DNA of 64,000 bases, taken from assembly GCF_007827815.1 (NCBI RefSeq), contig NZ_VITH01000022.1, forward strand, positions 1-64,000. Direction: 5' to 3'. This document shows positions 50,617 through 59,502 of this stretch, piece by piece. This DNA comes from Azospirillum brasilense. Its GTDB lineage: Bacteria; Pseudomonadota; Alphaproteobacteria; Azospirillales; Azospirillaceae. The first letter of the stretch is position 1, and every line of letters begins with the position of its first letter. The notes beneath the pieces were generated by a model that saw nothing but the letters and a program-made list of their open reading frames with translations, had not been told where the DNA came from and searched no databases. Made by a program: the position numbers and the translations under genes.

Positions 50617-51093
50617 ATGCCGACCCGCAACCGACAGGCGTTTGCCGGAACCGCGCTTGCGGGCGCTCTCCTGCTGGCGGGCGGCTGCGCGATGACCAGC
50701 CCGGCGCCCGACACCGCCTATCGCCAAGCGCTGGAGGCGGCGGTGGAGGCCGGGCGGTGCGAGGGGCCGACGGTGGAGGCACTGTGGACCGCCTACGACC
50801 ACTGGTTCGCCGTGGCGGCCAGCCTCGCCTCCTACCACCGCGGCACGGAGGCCGGCGCCCTGCTGCGGCAAGGCGAGGCGTTTCGCATCCTGGGCTGCCC
50901 CGCCGCCGCCCGCGACACCTACGAGACGCTTTTGCAGCGCTTTCCCGACCCCGATTACGAGTTGGAGCGCAACGCCGCCCGCCGTGGCCTGATGGATCTG
51001 CCGATCAACCCGCCAACGCCCCTGCTGCGCCCGGCGCCCGCCGTGACCTCGGCCCTGCGCCCGCCCGCCCCGACGGAGCGTGGCGACGGCTGA
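50617..51093 (+). CDS. Lipoprotein, hypothetical
   Basis: A 158-residue lipoprotein with a signal peptide and lipobox LAGGC. The soluble part has helical hairpins (TAYRQALEAAVEAGRCEGPT; SLASYHRGTEAGALLRQGEA; AARDTYETLLQRFPDPDY) that look like one or two tetratricopeptide-type repeats. GAGAGGAA precedes the ATG at 50617. Function unknown. Confidence 0.7.
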   Translation: MPTRNRQAFAGTALAGALLLAGGCAMTSPAPDTAYRQALEAAVEAGRCEGPTVEALWTAYDHWFAVAASLASYHRGTEAGALLRQGEAFRILGCPAAARDTYETLLQRFPDPDYELERNAARRGLMDLPINPPTPLLRPAPAVTSALRPPAPTERGDG

Positions 51094-51164
51094 CCCGCAG
51101 GCCCGTCTTGTGGATTCGCGGGGCCGGGCCGTATGGCTGCCATGACGCTCCGCACCATTGTTCC

Positions 51165-51186
51165 CAGGCATGATATATCAGTAACC
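51165..51186. promoter_or_regulatory. Candidate operator 1 of the sugar-acid regulon
   Basis: Perfect 10-bp palindrome TGATATATCA (51171-51180), 80 bases before the DMT transporter start. It matches the sequence at 52247-52256 upstream of the KDG kinase in nine of ten bases and resembles GntR/FCD operators. Confidence 0.6.
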
Positions 51187-51259
51187 TGACGGTCAACCGG
51201 GCCGAGACCCGGGCCATCCTTCCGCTTGCCGCCCTCCTGCCTGGAAGCGCCCTCCGGCC

Positions 51260-52204
51260 ATGCCCGACTGCTCCCGACCCCCGGAAGGGGTGTCCGCCGC
51301 CCAGACCATGCCGTCCCATGGCCGCGAGCGCCGCGACGATCCCGTGCGCGGCATTTTGATGGTCGTCGCCGCGGTCTTCTTCTTCTCCTGTTCCGACGCG
51401 ACGGCGAAGTATCTGGCCCAGACGCTGCCCTCCATCGAGATCGGATGGATGCGCTACGTCGGCTTCACCACGCTGCTGCTGCCTCTGATGATCCGCGGCG
51501 GCCCGCCGGTGATGAAGACCGCCAGCCCCGGCCTCCAGGTCCTGCGCGGGCTGGGCATGCTGGGGTCGGCGCTGTTCTTCATCATGGGCATGCATTATCT
51601 GCCCCTGGCCGAGGCGGCGGCGACCAGCTACGTCTCGCCGGTCTTCGTCACGGTGCTGTCGATCCTGGTGCTGGGCGAGAAGATTGGGCCACGCCGCTGG
51701 GCGGCGGTGCTGGTCGGCCTGCTCGGCGTGCTGATCGTCATCCGGCCCGGTGGGGCGGCCTTCCAGCCGGCGGCCATCTTCCCCATCCTGTCGGCGATGA
51801 GTTGGGCGACCGGCGTGGTCATCACCCGCAAGATGACCGGGCAGGAGCACCCCACCACCACCCTGATCTGGTCCGCCCTGACCGGCCTTGCCGTGCTGAC
51901 GGTGCTGCTGCCCTTCAACGTCACCATGCCGACCGCGACGGAGGTGGCGCTTGGCGCCCTGATCGGTCTGGTCTCGACCATGGGGCAATGGCTGATGGTG
52001 CAGGCCTACCGCTTCGGCGAGGCGTCGGTGCTGGCCCCCTGCTCCTACGTGCAGATCGTCTGGTCGACGCTGCTGGGCTTCCTGATCTTCGACGCCCTGC
52101 CCGACCACTGGACCTTCCTCGGCACCGGAATCATCATCGCCAGCGGCCTCTACACCGCCCACCGCGAGCGGCTGCGCAAGAAGCAGCAGCAAAACGCCGC
52201 ATGA
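51260..52204 (+). CDS. DMT-superfamily (EamA) transporter
   Basis: A 314-residue protein with ten membrane helices in two EamA halves (ILMVVAAVFFFSCSDATAKY; VVGLLGVLIVIRPGG and similar near the middle; VSTMGQWLMVQAYRFGEAS in the second). It shares a TGATATATCA operator with the downstream kinase gene, so it probably moves the sugar acid degraded by that operon, or a related metabolite. Substrate not known. Confidence 0.88.
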   Translation: MPDCSRPPEGVSAAQTMPSHGRERRDDPVRGILMVVAAVFFFSCSDATAKYLAQTLPSIEIGWMRYVGFTTLLLPLMIRGGPPVMKTASPGLQVLRGLGMLGSALFFIMGMHYLPLAEAAATSYVSPVFVTVLSILVLGEKIGPRRWAAVLVGLLGVLIVIRPGGAAFQPAAIFPILSAMSWATGVVITRKMTGQEHPTTTLIWSALTGLAVLTVLLPFNVTMPTATEVALGALIGLVSTMGQWLMVQAYRFGEASVLAPCSYVQIVWSTLLGFLIFDALPDHWTFLGTGIIIASGLYTAHRERLRKKQQQNAA

Positions 52205-52240
52205 CCACAGCAACGGCCGGGGCCCGAAAAGCCTTGCCTC

Positions 52241-52264
52241 GGATATTGATATATTAGTATACTT
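52241..52264. promoter_or_regulatory. Candidate operator 2 of the sugar-acid regulon
   Basis: TGATATATTA (52247-52256), one mismatch from operator 1, followed by GTATAC. It lies 98 bases before the KDG kinase ATG. Both sites probably bind the GntR/FCD protein encoded in this operon. Confidence 0.6.
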
Positions 52265-52353
52265 GCCCCCAGGAGGCACGGGACTAAAAACCCGTGCTGT
52301 TCGAACTCTTTAGCACAGACCGGCGGGGTTGGTCCGTCGGACGGGGGATGGCG

Positions 52354-53286
52354 ATGGGTGAGTCCGCGCGCCGGGTTGCGGCCCTTGGCGAATGCATGAT
52401 CGAGCTGGTGCGCCGTCCCGACGGGACCTTCACCATGGGCTTCGGCGGCGACACCCTGAACACCGCCGTCTACATGGCGCGGCTGGGCGTGGCAACCGAT
52501 TACGTGACGGCGCTGGGCGATGACGGCAACAGCGACGCCATGGTCGCCACCTGGGAAGGCGAAGGGGTCGGCACCGGCCATGTGCTGCGCGTCCCCAACC
52601 GCGTCCCCGGCCTCTACATGATCGAGACCGACGACAGCGGCGAACGGCGCTTCCTCTACTGGCGCGATTCCGCGCCGGCCCGCGACCTGTTCGTGCTGCC
52701 CGACAGCCCGGCGCTGGTCGCCGATCTGGAAAACTACGACCTGCTCTACATGTCGGGCATCAGCCTGGCCATCTGGGGCGAGCGCGGGCGGGAGGTGCTG
52801 TTCCCCATGCTCGACCGCCTGCGCGAGCGCGGCGGCCGCGTCGCCTTCGACACCAACTGGCGCCCCCGCCTGTGGCCCGACCGCGAGACGGCGCAGCGCG
52901 CCTACGACGCGATGCTCGAACGCGCCGACATCGCCCTGCCGGGCGTCGAGGACCTGCGCGGCCTCTACGGCGACGCCGATGCCGACACCGCCATGGCCCG
53001 CGTGCGCGATGCCGGTGTGACCGAAATCGTGCTCAAGCTGGAGAAGCCGGGCTGCATCGTCTCCGCCCCCGGCCTCGAGGAGACCGTGCCGTCGGAAAAG
53101 GTCGCCAAGGTCGTGGACACCACCGCGGCGGGCGACAGCTTCAGCGCCGGCTACCTCAGCGCCCGCCTGAAGGGCCTCGGCCCGGTGGAGGCGGCGCGCT
53201 CCGCCCACCGCATCGCCGCCGTGGTCATCCAGCACCGCGGCGCCGTCATCCCGCGCGACGCCATGGCGTCCGTGCTGGACGGCTGA
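52354..53286 (+). CDS. kdgK: 2-dehydro-3-deoxygluconokinase (PfkB family)
   Basis: A 310-residue PfkB kinase. The N-terminal signature is FGGDTLNTAVYMARLG and the C-terminal active-site motif is DTTAAGDSFSAGYL with the catalytic Asp (Ala replaces the usual Gly, which is tolerated in KDG kinases). It phosphorylates KDG to KDPG, which the aldolase two genes downstream splits. GGGGG lies six bases before the ATG at 52354; an ATG two codons upstream is also possible. Confidence 0.9.
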   Translation: MGESARRVAALGECMIELVRRPDGTFTMGFGGDTLNTAVYMARLGVATDYVTALGDDGNSDAMVATWEGEGVGTGHVLRVPNRVPGLYMIETDDSGERRFLYWRDSAPARDLFVLPDSPALVADLENYDLLYMSGISLAIWGERGREVLFPMLDRLRERGGRVAFDTNWRPRLWPDRETAQRAYDAMLERADIALPGVEDLRGLYGDADADTAMARVRDAGVTEIVLKLEKPGCIVSAPGLEETVPSEKVAKVVDTTAAGDSFSAGYLSARLKGLGPVEAARSAHRIAAVVIQHRGAVIPRDAMASVLDG

Positions 53287-53308
53287 TCCCCTGACGGAGG
53301 GACCCTCC

Positions 53309-54058
53309 ATGCCCCCAGGCCAACCTTCTACGGGCCCGGCCACGACCGTTCCCGCCATTGTCAAGCCGCCCCGCGCGTCGCAGCGCGGGACCACGGCGGC
53401 GGCGGCGATCTACCGCGACCTGCGGGCCGACATCGTGTCGCTGGCCCGCAAGCCGGGCGACCCGATCGTGGAGAAGCTGGTGGCCGAAGCCTTCGGCGTC
53501 AGCCGCACCCCGGTGCGCGAGGCCGTCCTGCGGCTGGCCGACGAGGGGCTGGTGGAGGTCTTTCCGCAATCGGGCACCTTCGTGGCCCGCATCCCCATCG
53601 CCGCCCTGCCGGAAGCCAACCTGATCCGCAAGACGCTGGAGCAGGCGACCGTCCGCTTCGCGGCGGAACGCGCCACCCGCAGCCAGGTCGCCGCCCTCCA
53701 GGCCAATCTGGAGCGCCAGCGCGAGGTGGACGCCTCAGGCTGCGCCGACGGCTTCCATCAGGCGGACGAGGCGTTCCACGCGCTGATCGCCGACATCGCC
53801 GGCTACCCCGGTTTCTGGCCGATCACCCAGCAGGTGAAGGTGCAGATCGACCGCTGCCGCCACATGACCCTTCCCTACCCCGGCCGCCTGGCGACCGTCA
53901 TCGCCGAGCACGAGGCCATCGTCGCCGCCATCGCGGACCATGACCCCGACCGCGCGGTGACGGCGCTCGGCGACCACATCGACGGCCTGCTGCTGACCAT
54001 CGACGACATGCGGCACGCCACCCCACTCTACTTCTCTCCTGCCGAGGCCCTGACATGA
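53309..54058 (+). CDS. GntR/FCD-family regulator of the sugar-acid operon
   Basis: A 249-residue GntR protein. The winged helix has the VAEAFGVSRTPVREAVLRL recognition helix; the C-terminal FCD domain carries its metal-binding Asp/His set (ADEAFHALIAD; AEHEAIVAAI; LGDHIDGLL). It is cotranscribed with the kinase and aldolase and is the likely binder of the two TGATATATCA-type sites. GGAGG precedes the ATG. The effector is probably KDG, KDPG or a related acid; this is inferred. Confidence 0.92.
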   Translation: MPPGQPSTGPATTVPAIVKPPRASQRGTTAAAAIYRDLRADIVSLARKPGDPIVEKLVAEAFGVSRTPVREAVLRLADEGLVEVFPQSGTFVARIPIAALPEANLIRKTLEQATVRFAAERATRSQVAALQANLERQREVDASGCADGFHQADEAFHALIADIAGYPGFWPITQQVKVQIDRCRHMTLPYPGRLATVIAEHEAIVAAIADHDPDRAVTALGDHIDGLLLTIDDMRHATPLYFSPAEALT

Positions 54059-54690
54059 CCCACCCGCGTCTTGAACCCTCCCTGTCCGGCCCGCGCATCG
54101 TCCCGGTCCTCGTCCTCGACGAGCCGGACACCGCGGTCGCCCTGGCCGAGGCGCTGGTCGCCGGCGGCCTGACTACGCTGGAGGTGACGCTGCGCACCCC
54201 CGCGGCGCTGGCCTGCGCGGAGGCCATCGCCGCCCGCGTTCCGGGCGCCCTAGTCGGTCTCGGCACGCTGATCCGGCCCGAGCAGTTCGCCCAGGCCCGC
54301 GACGCCGGCGCCCGCTTCGTCGTCAGCCCCGGCCTGACCGACCGCCTGGCCGAGGCCGCCAAGACCGCCGGCCTGCCCTATCTGCCGGGCATCGCCACGG
54401 TGGCCGAGGCGCTGATCGCCATGGAGCACGGCTTCCGCGAGCTGAAGTTCTTCCCGGCGATGCTGAACGGCGGCGCCCCGGCGCTGCGCGGCATGGCGCC
54501 GCTGATGCCGGAGATCCGCTTCTGCCCGACCGGCGGCCTCAAGGCGGAGCATGTGAAGGAGATCCTGTCGCTCCCCAACGTCTTCGCGCTCGGCGGCACT
54601 TGGCTGACCCCGGCCGACGCCGTGAAGGAGCGCCGCTGGTCCGAGATCGAGCGGCTGGCCCGCGAGGCCTCCGCCCTGGCCCAGGGCTGA
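54055..54690 (+). CDS. eda: KDPG aldolase
   Basis: A 211-residue 2-keto-3-deoxy-6-phosphogluconate aldolase that yields pyruvate and glyceraldehyde-3-phosphate. The active-site Glu is in LTTLEVTLRTP and the Schiff-base Lys in RELKFFPA. The ATG overlaps the regulator's stop (ATGA). It completes the lower Entner-Doudoroff steps begun by the kinase upstream. Confidence 0.95.
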   Translation: MTHPRLEPSLSGPRIVPVLVLDEPDTAVALAEALVAGGLTTLEVTLRTPAALACAEAIAARVPGALVGLGTLIRPEQFAQARDAGARFVVSPGLTDRLAEAAKTAGLPYLPGIATVAEALIAMEHGFRELKFFPAMLNGGAPALRGMAPLMPEIRFCPTGGLKAEHVKEILSLPNVFALGGTWLTPADAVKERRWSEIERLAREASALAQG

Positions 54691-54695
54691 CCGGC

Positions 54696-55730
54696 ATGAC
54701 GGGGCGCCGCCGCGTCGGCGTGATCGGGCTGGGCATGGCGGCGACGCCGCACGCCCAGAGCCTGCTGGATCTGGCGGACCGGGTGGAGGTGGCGGGCTGC
54801 TTCAGCCCGTCGGCCGAGCGGCGAGCCGCCTTCGCGGCGCGCTTCGGCCTGCCGGCGGTGGACCGGGCGGAGGCGATCCTCGACGATCCCACCGTCTCCG
54901 CCGTCCTGCTGCTGACCCCGCCGGACACCCACGCCGACCTCGTCGCCCGCTGCGCCGCCGCCGGCAAGCATGTCCTTCTGGAAAAGCCGCTGGACGCCAC
55001 GCCCGCCGGCTGCCGCGCCGTGGTGGAGAGCATGGAGCGCGCCGCGCTGACGCTCGGCGTCATGCTCCAGCACCGCTTCCGCGCCGCCGCCGAACGGCTG
55101 GCGGAGCTGCTGCGCACCGGCACGCTGGGCCGCCCGCTGTCGGCCTCCGTCGTGGTGCGCTGGTGGCGCGACGACGCCTACTACGCCCAGCCGGGACGCG
55201 GCATGAAGGCGCGCGACGGCGGCGGCGTGCTGCTGACCCAGGCCATCCACACGCTCGACCTCTATGTCAGCCTGCTTGGCCTGCCACGGGAGGTGGCCGC
55301 CTTCGCCAACACCAGCGGCCTGCGCCCCATCGACACCGAGGACGTGGTGTGCGCCGCCCTGCGCTACGACGGCGGGCTGCTCGCCACGGTGGACGCCACC
55401 ACCGCGGCCTATCCCGGCTACCCGGAGCGCATCGAGATCGCCGGCACCGCCGGCTCCGCCCTGCTGACCGGCGACCGGCTGGAGGTGCAGCTGCGCTCCG
55501 GCGAAACGGTCCAGGCGGGGGAAACGGCGGGCACGCTGGGCGGCGGGGCCGACCCGATGGCCTTCTCCAACGCCCACCACCGCGCCGTCCTGGCCGACTT
55601 CCTCGACGCGCTCGACCACGGCACCCAGCCGCGCGTGTCCGGGCGGGAGGCGCTGAAGGTCCACCGGCTGATCGAGGCGATCCTCAAATCCTCGGAAAGC
55701 GGCGCCGTCACGGCGGTTCCGGAAGGCTGA
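54696..55730 (+). CDS. Gfo/Idh/MocA-family oxidoreductase
   Basis: A 344-residue NAD(P)-dependent dehydrogenase. The Rossmann motif is GVIGLGMAATPHAQ and the catalytic Lys is in LLEKPLDAT. The second domain includes GGVLLTQAIHTLDLY, with the His typical of the family. It starts six bases after eda. It probably oxidises the sugar or sugar acid that feeds the KDG/KDPG steps; the exact substrate is unknown. Confidence 0.9.
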   Translation: MTGRRRVGVIGLGMAATPHAQSLLDLADRVEVAGCFSPSAERRAAFAARFGLPAVDRAEAILDDPTVSAVLLLTPPDTHADLVARCAAAGKHVLLEKPLDATPAGCRAVVESMERAALTLGVMLQHRFRAAAERLAELLRTGTLGRPLSASVVVRWWRDDAYYAQPGRGMKARDGGGVLLTQAIHTLDLYVSLLGLPREVAAFANTSGLRPIDTEDVVCAALRYDGGLLATVDATTAAYPGYPERIEIAGTAGSALLTGDRLEVQLRSGETVQAGETAGTLGGGADPMAFSNAHHRAVLADFLDALDHGTQPRVSGREALKVHRLIEAILKSSESGAVTAVPEG

Positions 55731-55745
55731 GACGGGTACGTCGCT

Positions 55746-55884
55746 CCCCTATCCCGCCCCGGGAGAGGGTGCCCGCGCAGCGGGCGGGTGAGGGTCTTGC
55801 AAAGATAAGGCGCTTATTCTTGGCGTCACCCTCACCCTCCCACCGCTTCGCGGCGGGTCCCTCCCTCTCCCGGGGCGGGAGAGG
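55746..55884. repeat. Large imperfect inverted repeat (CCCTCTCCC type)
   Basis: About 140 bp whose two arms (CCCCTATCCCGCCCCGGGAG and CTCCCGGGGCGGGAGAGGGG at the ends) can fold into a long branched hairpin. The GGGTGAGGGT/ACCCTCACCC inner arms flank a less GC-rich loop. A related element lies at 60521-60639. It resembles REP/BIME-type intergenic repeats rather than a gene. Confidence 0.8.
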
Positions 55885-56015
55885 GGCTCGAAGACTCCTC
55901 ACCTTCCGCTCACGAACTCGTGTCCCGCGCTTGATTTGCCGGGAGCGGCGACCAAGGCTAGATGAGGGATGGGGGGCGCTGCCGCCTCCCGTCGGCTTTC
56001 CTGTGGAGAGTGTTC

Positions 56016-56963
56016 ATGCTCATCAAAGTCCGGAGCGCGTCGCAAGCCAGCGAGAACGAGGTGACGCCCCGCGGCCTGTTCCTGTCCCGGCGCTCGATCA
56101 TGGCCGGCGGCGCCGCAGCCCTGGCGCTCGGCGGCACGGGTGCCCTCTCGGGCCCGGCGCTGGCCGCGCCCTTCCAGGCCCCGCTGACGGTCAGCCCGAA
56201 GGACCCCAAGATGGACGCCCAGACTCCGATGAAGTCGGCGACCAGCTACAACAATTTCTATGAGTTCGGGACGGACAAGACCGACCCGTCCGAGAACGCC
56301 GGCACGCTGCGCACCCGTCCGTGGGAGATCGCGGTGGACGGCGATGTCGGGAAGCCCACCACCTTCGGCATCGAGGACCTGCTGGCCTTCCCGCTGGAGG
56401 AGCGCGTCTATCGCCTGCGCTGCGTCGAGGGCTGGTCGATGGTCATCCCCTGGGTCGGCTTCCCGCTGGCCGAGCTGTTGAAGCGCGTCGACCCGACCGG
56501 CAACGCCAAGTACGTCGCCTTCCAGACGCTGGCCGACCGCTCGCAGATGCCCGGCCTGAAGTATCCCGTGCTGCAATGGCCCTACGTGGAGGGGCTGCGC
56601 ATGGACGAGGCCATGCACCCGCTGACCATCCTGGCGGTCGGCATGTACGGCGAGACGCTGCCCAACCAGAACGGCGCGCCGGTGCGGCTGGTCGTGCCGT
56701 GGAAGTACGGCTTCAAGTCGATCAAGTCGATCGTCCGCATCACCCTGACGCAGGATCAGCCGCCGACCTCCTGGAACCGTTCGCAGCCGCGCGAGTACGG
56801 TTTCTATTCGAACGTGAACCCGGAGGTCGACCACCCGCGCTGGAGCCAGGCGACGGAGCGCCGCGTCGGCGAGTTCTCGCGCCGCAAGACGCTGCCCTTC
56901 AACGGCTATGGCGAGGAGGTGGCGTCCCTCTACACCGGCATGGATCTGCGGAAGAACTACTGA
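56016..56963 (+). CDS. msrP: Protein-methionine-sulfoxide reductase, catalytic subunit MsrP
   Basis: A 315-residue periplasmic molybdoenzyme that repairs oxidised methionines. The Tat signal is SRRSIMAGGAAALALGG. The molybdenum-ligand Cys is in YRLRCVEGWSM, in the conserved setting of YedY. GGAG precedes the ATG at 56016. The membrane partner msrQ follows with one base between stop and ATG. Confidence 0.96.
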   Translation: MLIKVRSASQASENEVTPRGLFLSRRSIMAGGAAALALGGTGALSGPALAAPFQAPLTVSPKDPKMDAQTPMKSATSYNNFYEFGTDKTDPSENAGTLRTRPWEIAVDGDVGKPTTFGIEDLLAFPLEERVYRLRCVEGWSMVIPWVGFPLAELLKRVDPTGNAKYVAFQTLADRSQMPGLKYPVLQWPYVEGLRMDEAMHPLTILAVGMYGETLPNQNGAPVRLVVPWKYGFKSIKSIVRITLTQDQPPTSWNRSQPREYGFYSNVNPEVDHPRWSQATERRVGEFSRRKTLPFNGYGEEVASLYTGMDLRKNY

Positions 56964-56964
56964 G

Positions 56965-57609
56965 ATGGCCGCAACGTCGAAAGGCCCGGTCGCCCTGGCG
57001 CTGTCCTCGCGCTGGGCGAAGCCGGTGGTGTTCGCCCTGGGCCTGCTTCCGCTCGGCTGGATGGTCTGGCTGGGCATGAGCGGCGGGCTGGGGGCGGAGC
57101 CGGTGGCCGAGGCGGTGCGGCAGAGCGGGCTGTGGGCGCTGCGCCTGCTGCTGGTCGCGCTGGCCGTCACGCCGCTGCGCATCCTGACGGGGCAGGCGGG
57201 GCTGGCGCGCTTTCGCCGGATGATCGGGCTGTTCGCCTTCTTCTACGCGCTGCTTCACGTCTCCGTTTACGTCGGGGTGGACCAGTTCTTCGACTGGGCG
57301 GCGGTGTGGAAGGACATCGTGAAGCGGCCCTACATCACGGTCGGCATGGGCGCCTTCGTGATCCTGACGGCGCTGGCCGCGACCTCGACCAACGGCATGG
57401 TGCGGCGGCTCGGCGGGCGGCGCTGGAAGGCGCTGCACAAGGCGGTGTTCGTCGCCGGGGCGGCGGGCTGCGTCCATTACGTGATGCTGGTCAAGGGCTG
57501 GCAGTACCCGCCCTTCGTCTACGCGGCGATCCTCCTGGGGCTGGTCGCGCTGCGCTACGCGAAGTCGCCGGCGGCGGGGCGGCGGCTCTCCCCGTCCTAC
57601 CGGACCTGA
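56965..57609 (+). CDS. msrQ: Heme-binding membrane subunit MsrQ
   Basis: A 214-residue membrane protein with six helices that passes electrons from the quinone pool to MsrP. Likely heme ligands are the His in YALLHVSVY, in KALHKAVF and in CVHYVML. The conserved ALRLLLVALAVTPLR and GLFAFFYALLH blocks identify the YedZ family. Operon partner of msrP. Confidence 0.95.
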   Translation: MAATSKGPVALALSSRWAKPVVFALGLLPLGWMVWLGMSGGLGAEPVAEAVRQSGLWALRLLLVALAVTPLRILTGQAGLARFRRMIGLFAFFYALLHVSVYVGVDQFFDWAAVWKDIVKRPYITVGMGAFVILTALAATSTNGMVRRLGGRRWKALHKAVFVAGAAGCVHYVMLVKGWQYPPFVYAAILLGLVALRYAKSPAAGRRLSPSYRT

Positions 57610-57616
57610 GCCCGCC

Positions 57617-58420
57617 TCAGCCCCGTCTCTTGAGCCCGACCGGCAGACACACGCGCATCCCGTCCGCCCCCACGGCCACCACCTCGACCTCCGTCCCGTA
57701 GACCTCGCGCATCATGGCGGCGGTGATGACCGCCTCCGGCGTGCCGAAGCGGGCCAGCCGGCCGCCGTGCAGCAGCGCCACCCGGTCGGCGATGGCGAAG
57801 GCCTGCTCCGGATGGTGGGTGGAGAAGACGACCGTCAGCCCCTCTCCCCCCTCGCCGTCCGCCAGCCGACGCACCTGCTCCAGCACGCGGACCTGATTGC
57901 CGAAGTCCAGGCTGGCGGTCGGCTCGTCCAGCACCAGCACGCGCGGCGCCTGGGCCAGGGCGCGGGCGATCAGGGCCATCTGCCGCTCGCCGCCGCTGAT
58001 GCGCAGCCAGTCACGCTCGGCCAGATGCCCGATGCCCAGCCGCTCCAGCGCGGCCTCGGCGGCGGCGTGGTCGGACGCGGCGGGGGCGCTGAAGGCGCCG
58101 CGGTGGGCGGTGCGGCCCATCAGCACCATCTCGCGCACGGTGAAGGGAAACTGCCCGGCTCCCGCCTGCGGGACATAGCCGAAGGCCAGCGCCCGGCGGC
58201 GCGGCGACCAGCCGGCGGTGTCCTCGCCATCGACGTGCACCCGCCCCCCGCGCGGCGGCAGCAGGCCGAGCAACGTCTTGAACAGCGTCGTCTTGCCGCC
58301 GCCGTTGGGGCCGAGCAGGCACAGCACCTCCCCCGCCGCCACGGCGAAGCCGACCCCGGCACCGACCACCCGCCCGCCGTAGCCGAAGGCGAGATCCTCC
58401 ACCGACAGCCGCGCGCTCAT
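57617..58420 (-). CDS. Metal-complex ABC transporter, ATP-binding protein
   Basis: A 267-residue ATPase of the FecE/BtuD type. Walker A is GPNGGGKTT, the signature is ISGGERQM, Walker B is VLVLDEPTASLD and the switch His is in VFSTHHPEQ. It is last in an operon with a FecCD permease (4-base ATGA overlap) and a periplasmic binding protein. It powers uptake of an iron or related metal complex. Confidence 0.93.
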   Translation of the reverse strand: MSARLSVEDLAFGYGGRVVGAGVGFAVAAGEVLCLLGPNGGGKTTLFKTLLGLLPPRGGRVHVDGEDTAGWSPRRRALAFGYVPQAGAGQFPFTVREMVLMGRTAHRGAFSAPAASDHAAAEAALERLGIGHLAERDWLRISGGERQMALIARALAQAPRVLVLDEPTASLDFGNQVRVLEQVRRLADGEGGEGLTVVFSTHHPEQAFAIADRVALLHGGRLARFGTPEAVITAAMMREVYGTEVEVVAVGADGMRVCLPVGLKRRG

Positions 58421-59502
58421 GACCAGCCGCGCTTTCCGAAGGCGAGCAGCCAGAGGAAGACCGGCGTGCCGATCACCGCGGTCAGAACGCCCAGCGGCAG
58501 CTCCACCGGCCCCAGGCTGCGCGCCAGCGTATCCACCGCCAGCAGATAGGCCGCCCCCAGCAGCACCGCCGTGGGCAGCAGCCGGACGAAGGCCGGGCCG
58601 ACCATCAGCCGGGCGAGGTGCGGCACCAGCAGCCCGACCCAGCCGACGATGCCGCTGACCGACACCGCGGCGGCGGTCATCAGCGTCGCCGCCGCGATCA
58701 CCACCACCCGCACCACCCGCACCGGCACGCCGAGCGCCGTCGCCTCCTCGTCGCCCAGTGTCATGACGTCCAGCCGCCAGCGCAGCAGCACCAGCGGCAG
58801 CAGCGCCACCGCCACCGGCGGGACCAGCGCCGCGAGGTCGCCGCGGTTGACCGCCGACAGGCTGCCGAGCAGCCAGAAGGTGATCGCCGGCAACTGGTTG
58901 TAGGGGTCGGCCAGATACTTCAGCAGCGCCACGCCGGAGCCCAGCAGCGCCCCGATCACCACGCCGCCCAGCACCAGGACCAGCACCGGGTCCCGCCCGC
59001 GGATGGCCGAGGCGACGGCCAGCACCACCCCGACCGCCAGCAGCCCGCCCGCGAAGGCCATGCCCTGGATGGCGAGGACCGGCAGCGAGGCGAAGATGCC
59101 CAGCACCGCCCCCAGCGCCGCCCCCGACGACACGCCGAGGATGTCCGGCGAGACCAACGGGTTGCGGAACAGCCCCTGGTACGCCGCACCCGAGGCGGCC
59201 AGCCCCGCCCCGACCAGCATGGCGGTCAGCACGCGCGGGCCGCGGATGTCCCAGATCACCGTCTCCACCGCCGGGGCGACGGCGGCGCTCCCGAGCCCCA
59301 GCTTCGCCGCGAGCAGCCCGGCCAGTTCCCCCGGTGGGACGGGGTAGGCGCCGGTGCTGAAGGCGACGCAGACCGCGGCGACCAGCAGCGCGGCCACCCC
59401 GCCCAGCGTCAGCGCGAAGGGGACCTCACCCCGGCGGGCGGCTGCCGGCGAGGAGGGCGTCGATCTGCTGCGCGGTGGGCTCCCGGTGGTAGAAGAGGGC
59501 AT
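58417..59502 (-). CDS. Metal-complex ABC transporter, FecCD-type permease
   Basis: A 361-residue permease with about ten helices. The FecCD signatures GVSSGAALGAVLG and GIVGWVGLLVPHLAR (the coupling segment) are clear. The ATG at 59502 gives a 77-base overlap with the binding-protein gene and a 30-residue polar N-terminus; a shorter start is possible but no better codon is obvious. Confidence 0.92.
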   Translation of the reverse strand: MPSSTTGSPPRSRSTPSSPAAARRGEVPFALTLGGVAALLVAAVCVAFSTGAYPVPPGELAGLLAAKLGLGSAAVAPAVETVIWDIRGPRVLTAMLVGAGLAASGAAYQGLFRNPLVSPDILGVSSGAALGAVLGIFASLPVLAIQGMAFAGGLLAVGVVLAVASAIRGRDPVLVLVLGGVVIGALLGSGVALLKYLADPYNQLPAITFWLLGSLSAVNRGDLAALVPPVAVALLPLVLLRWRLDVMTLGDEEATALGVPVRVVRVVVIAAATLMTAAAVSVSGIVGWVGLLVPHLARLMVGPAFVRLLPTAVLLGAAYLLAVDTLARSLGPVELPLGVLTAVIGTPVFLWLLAFGKRGWS

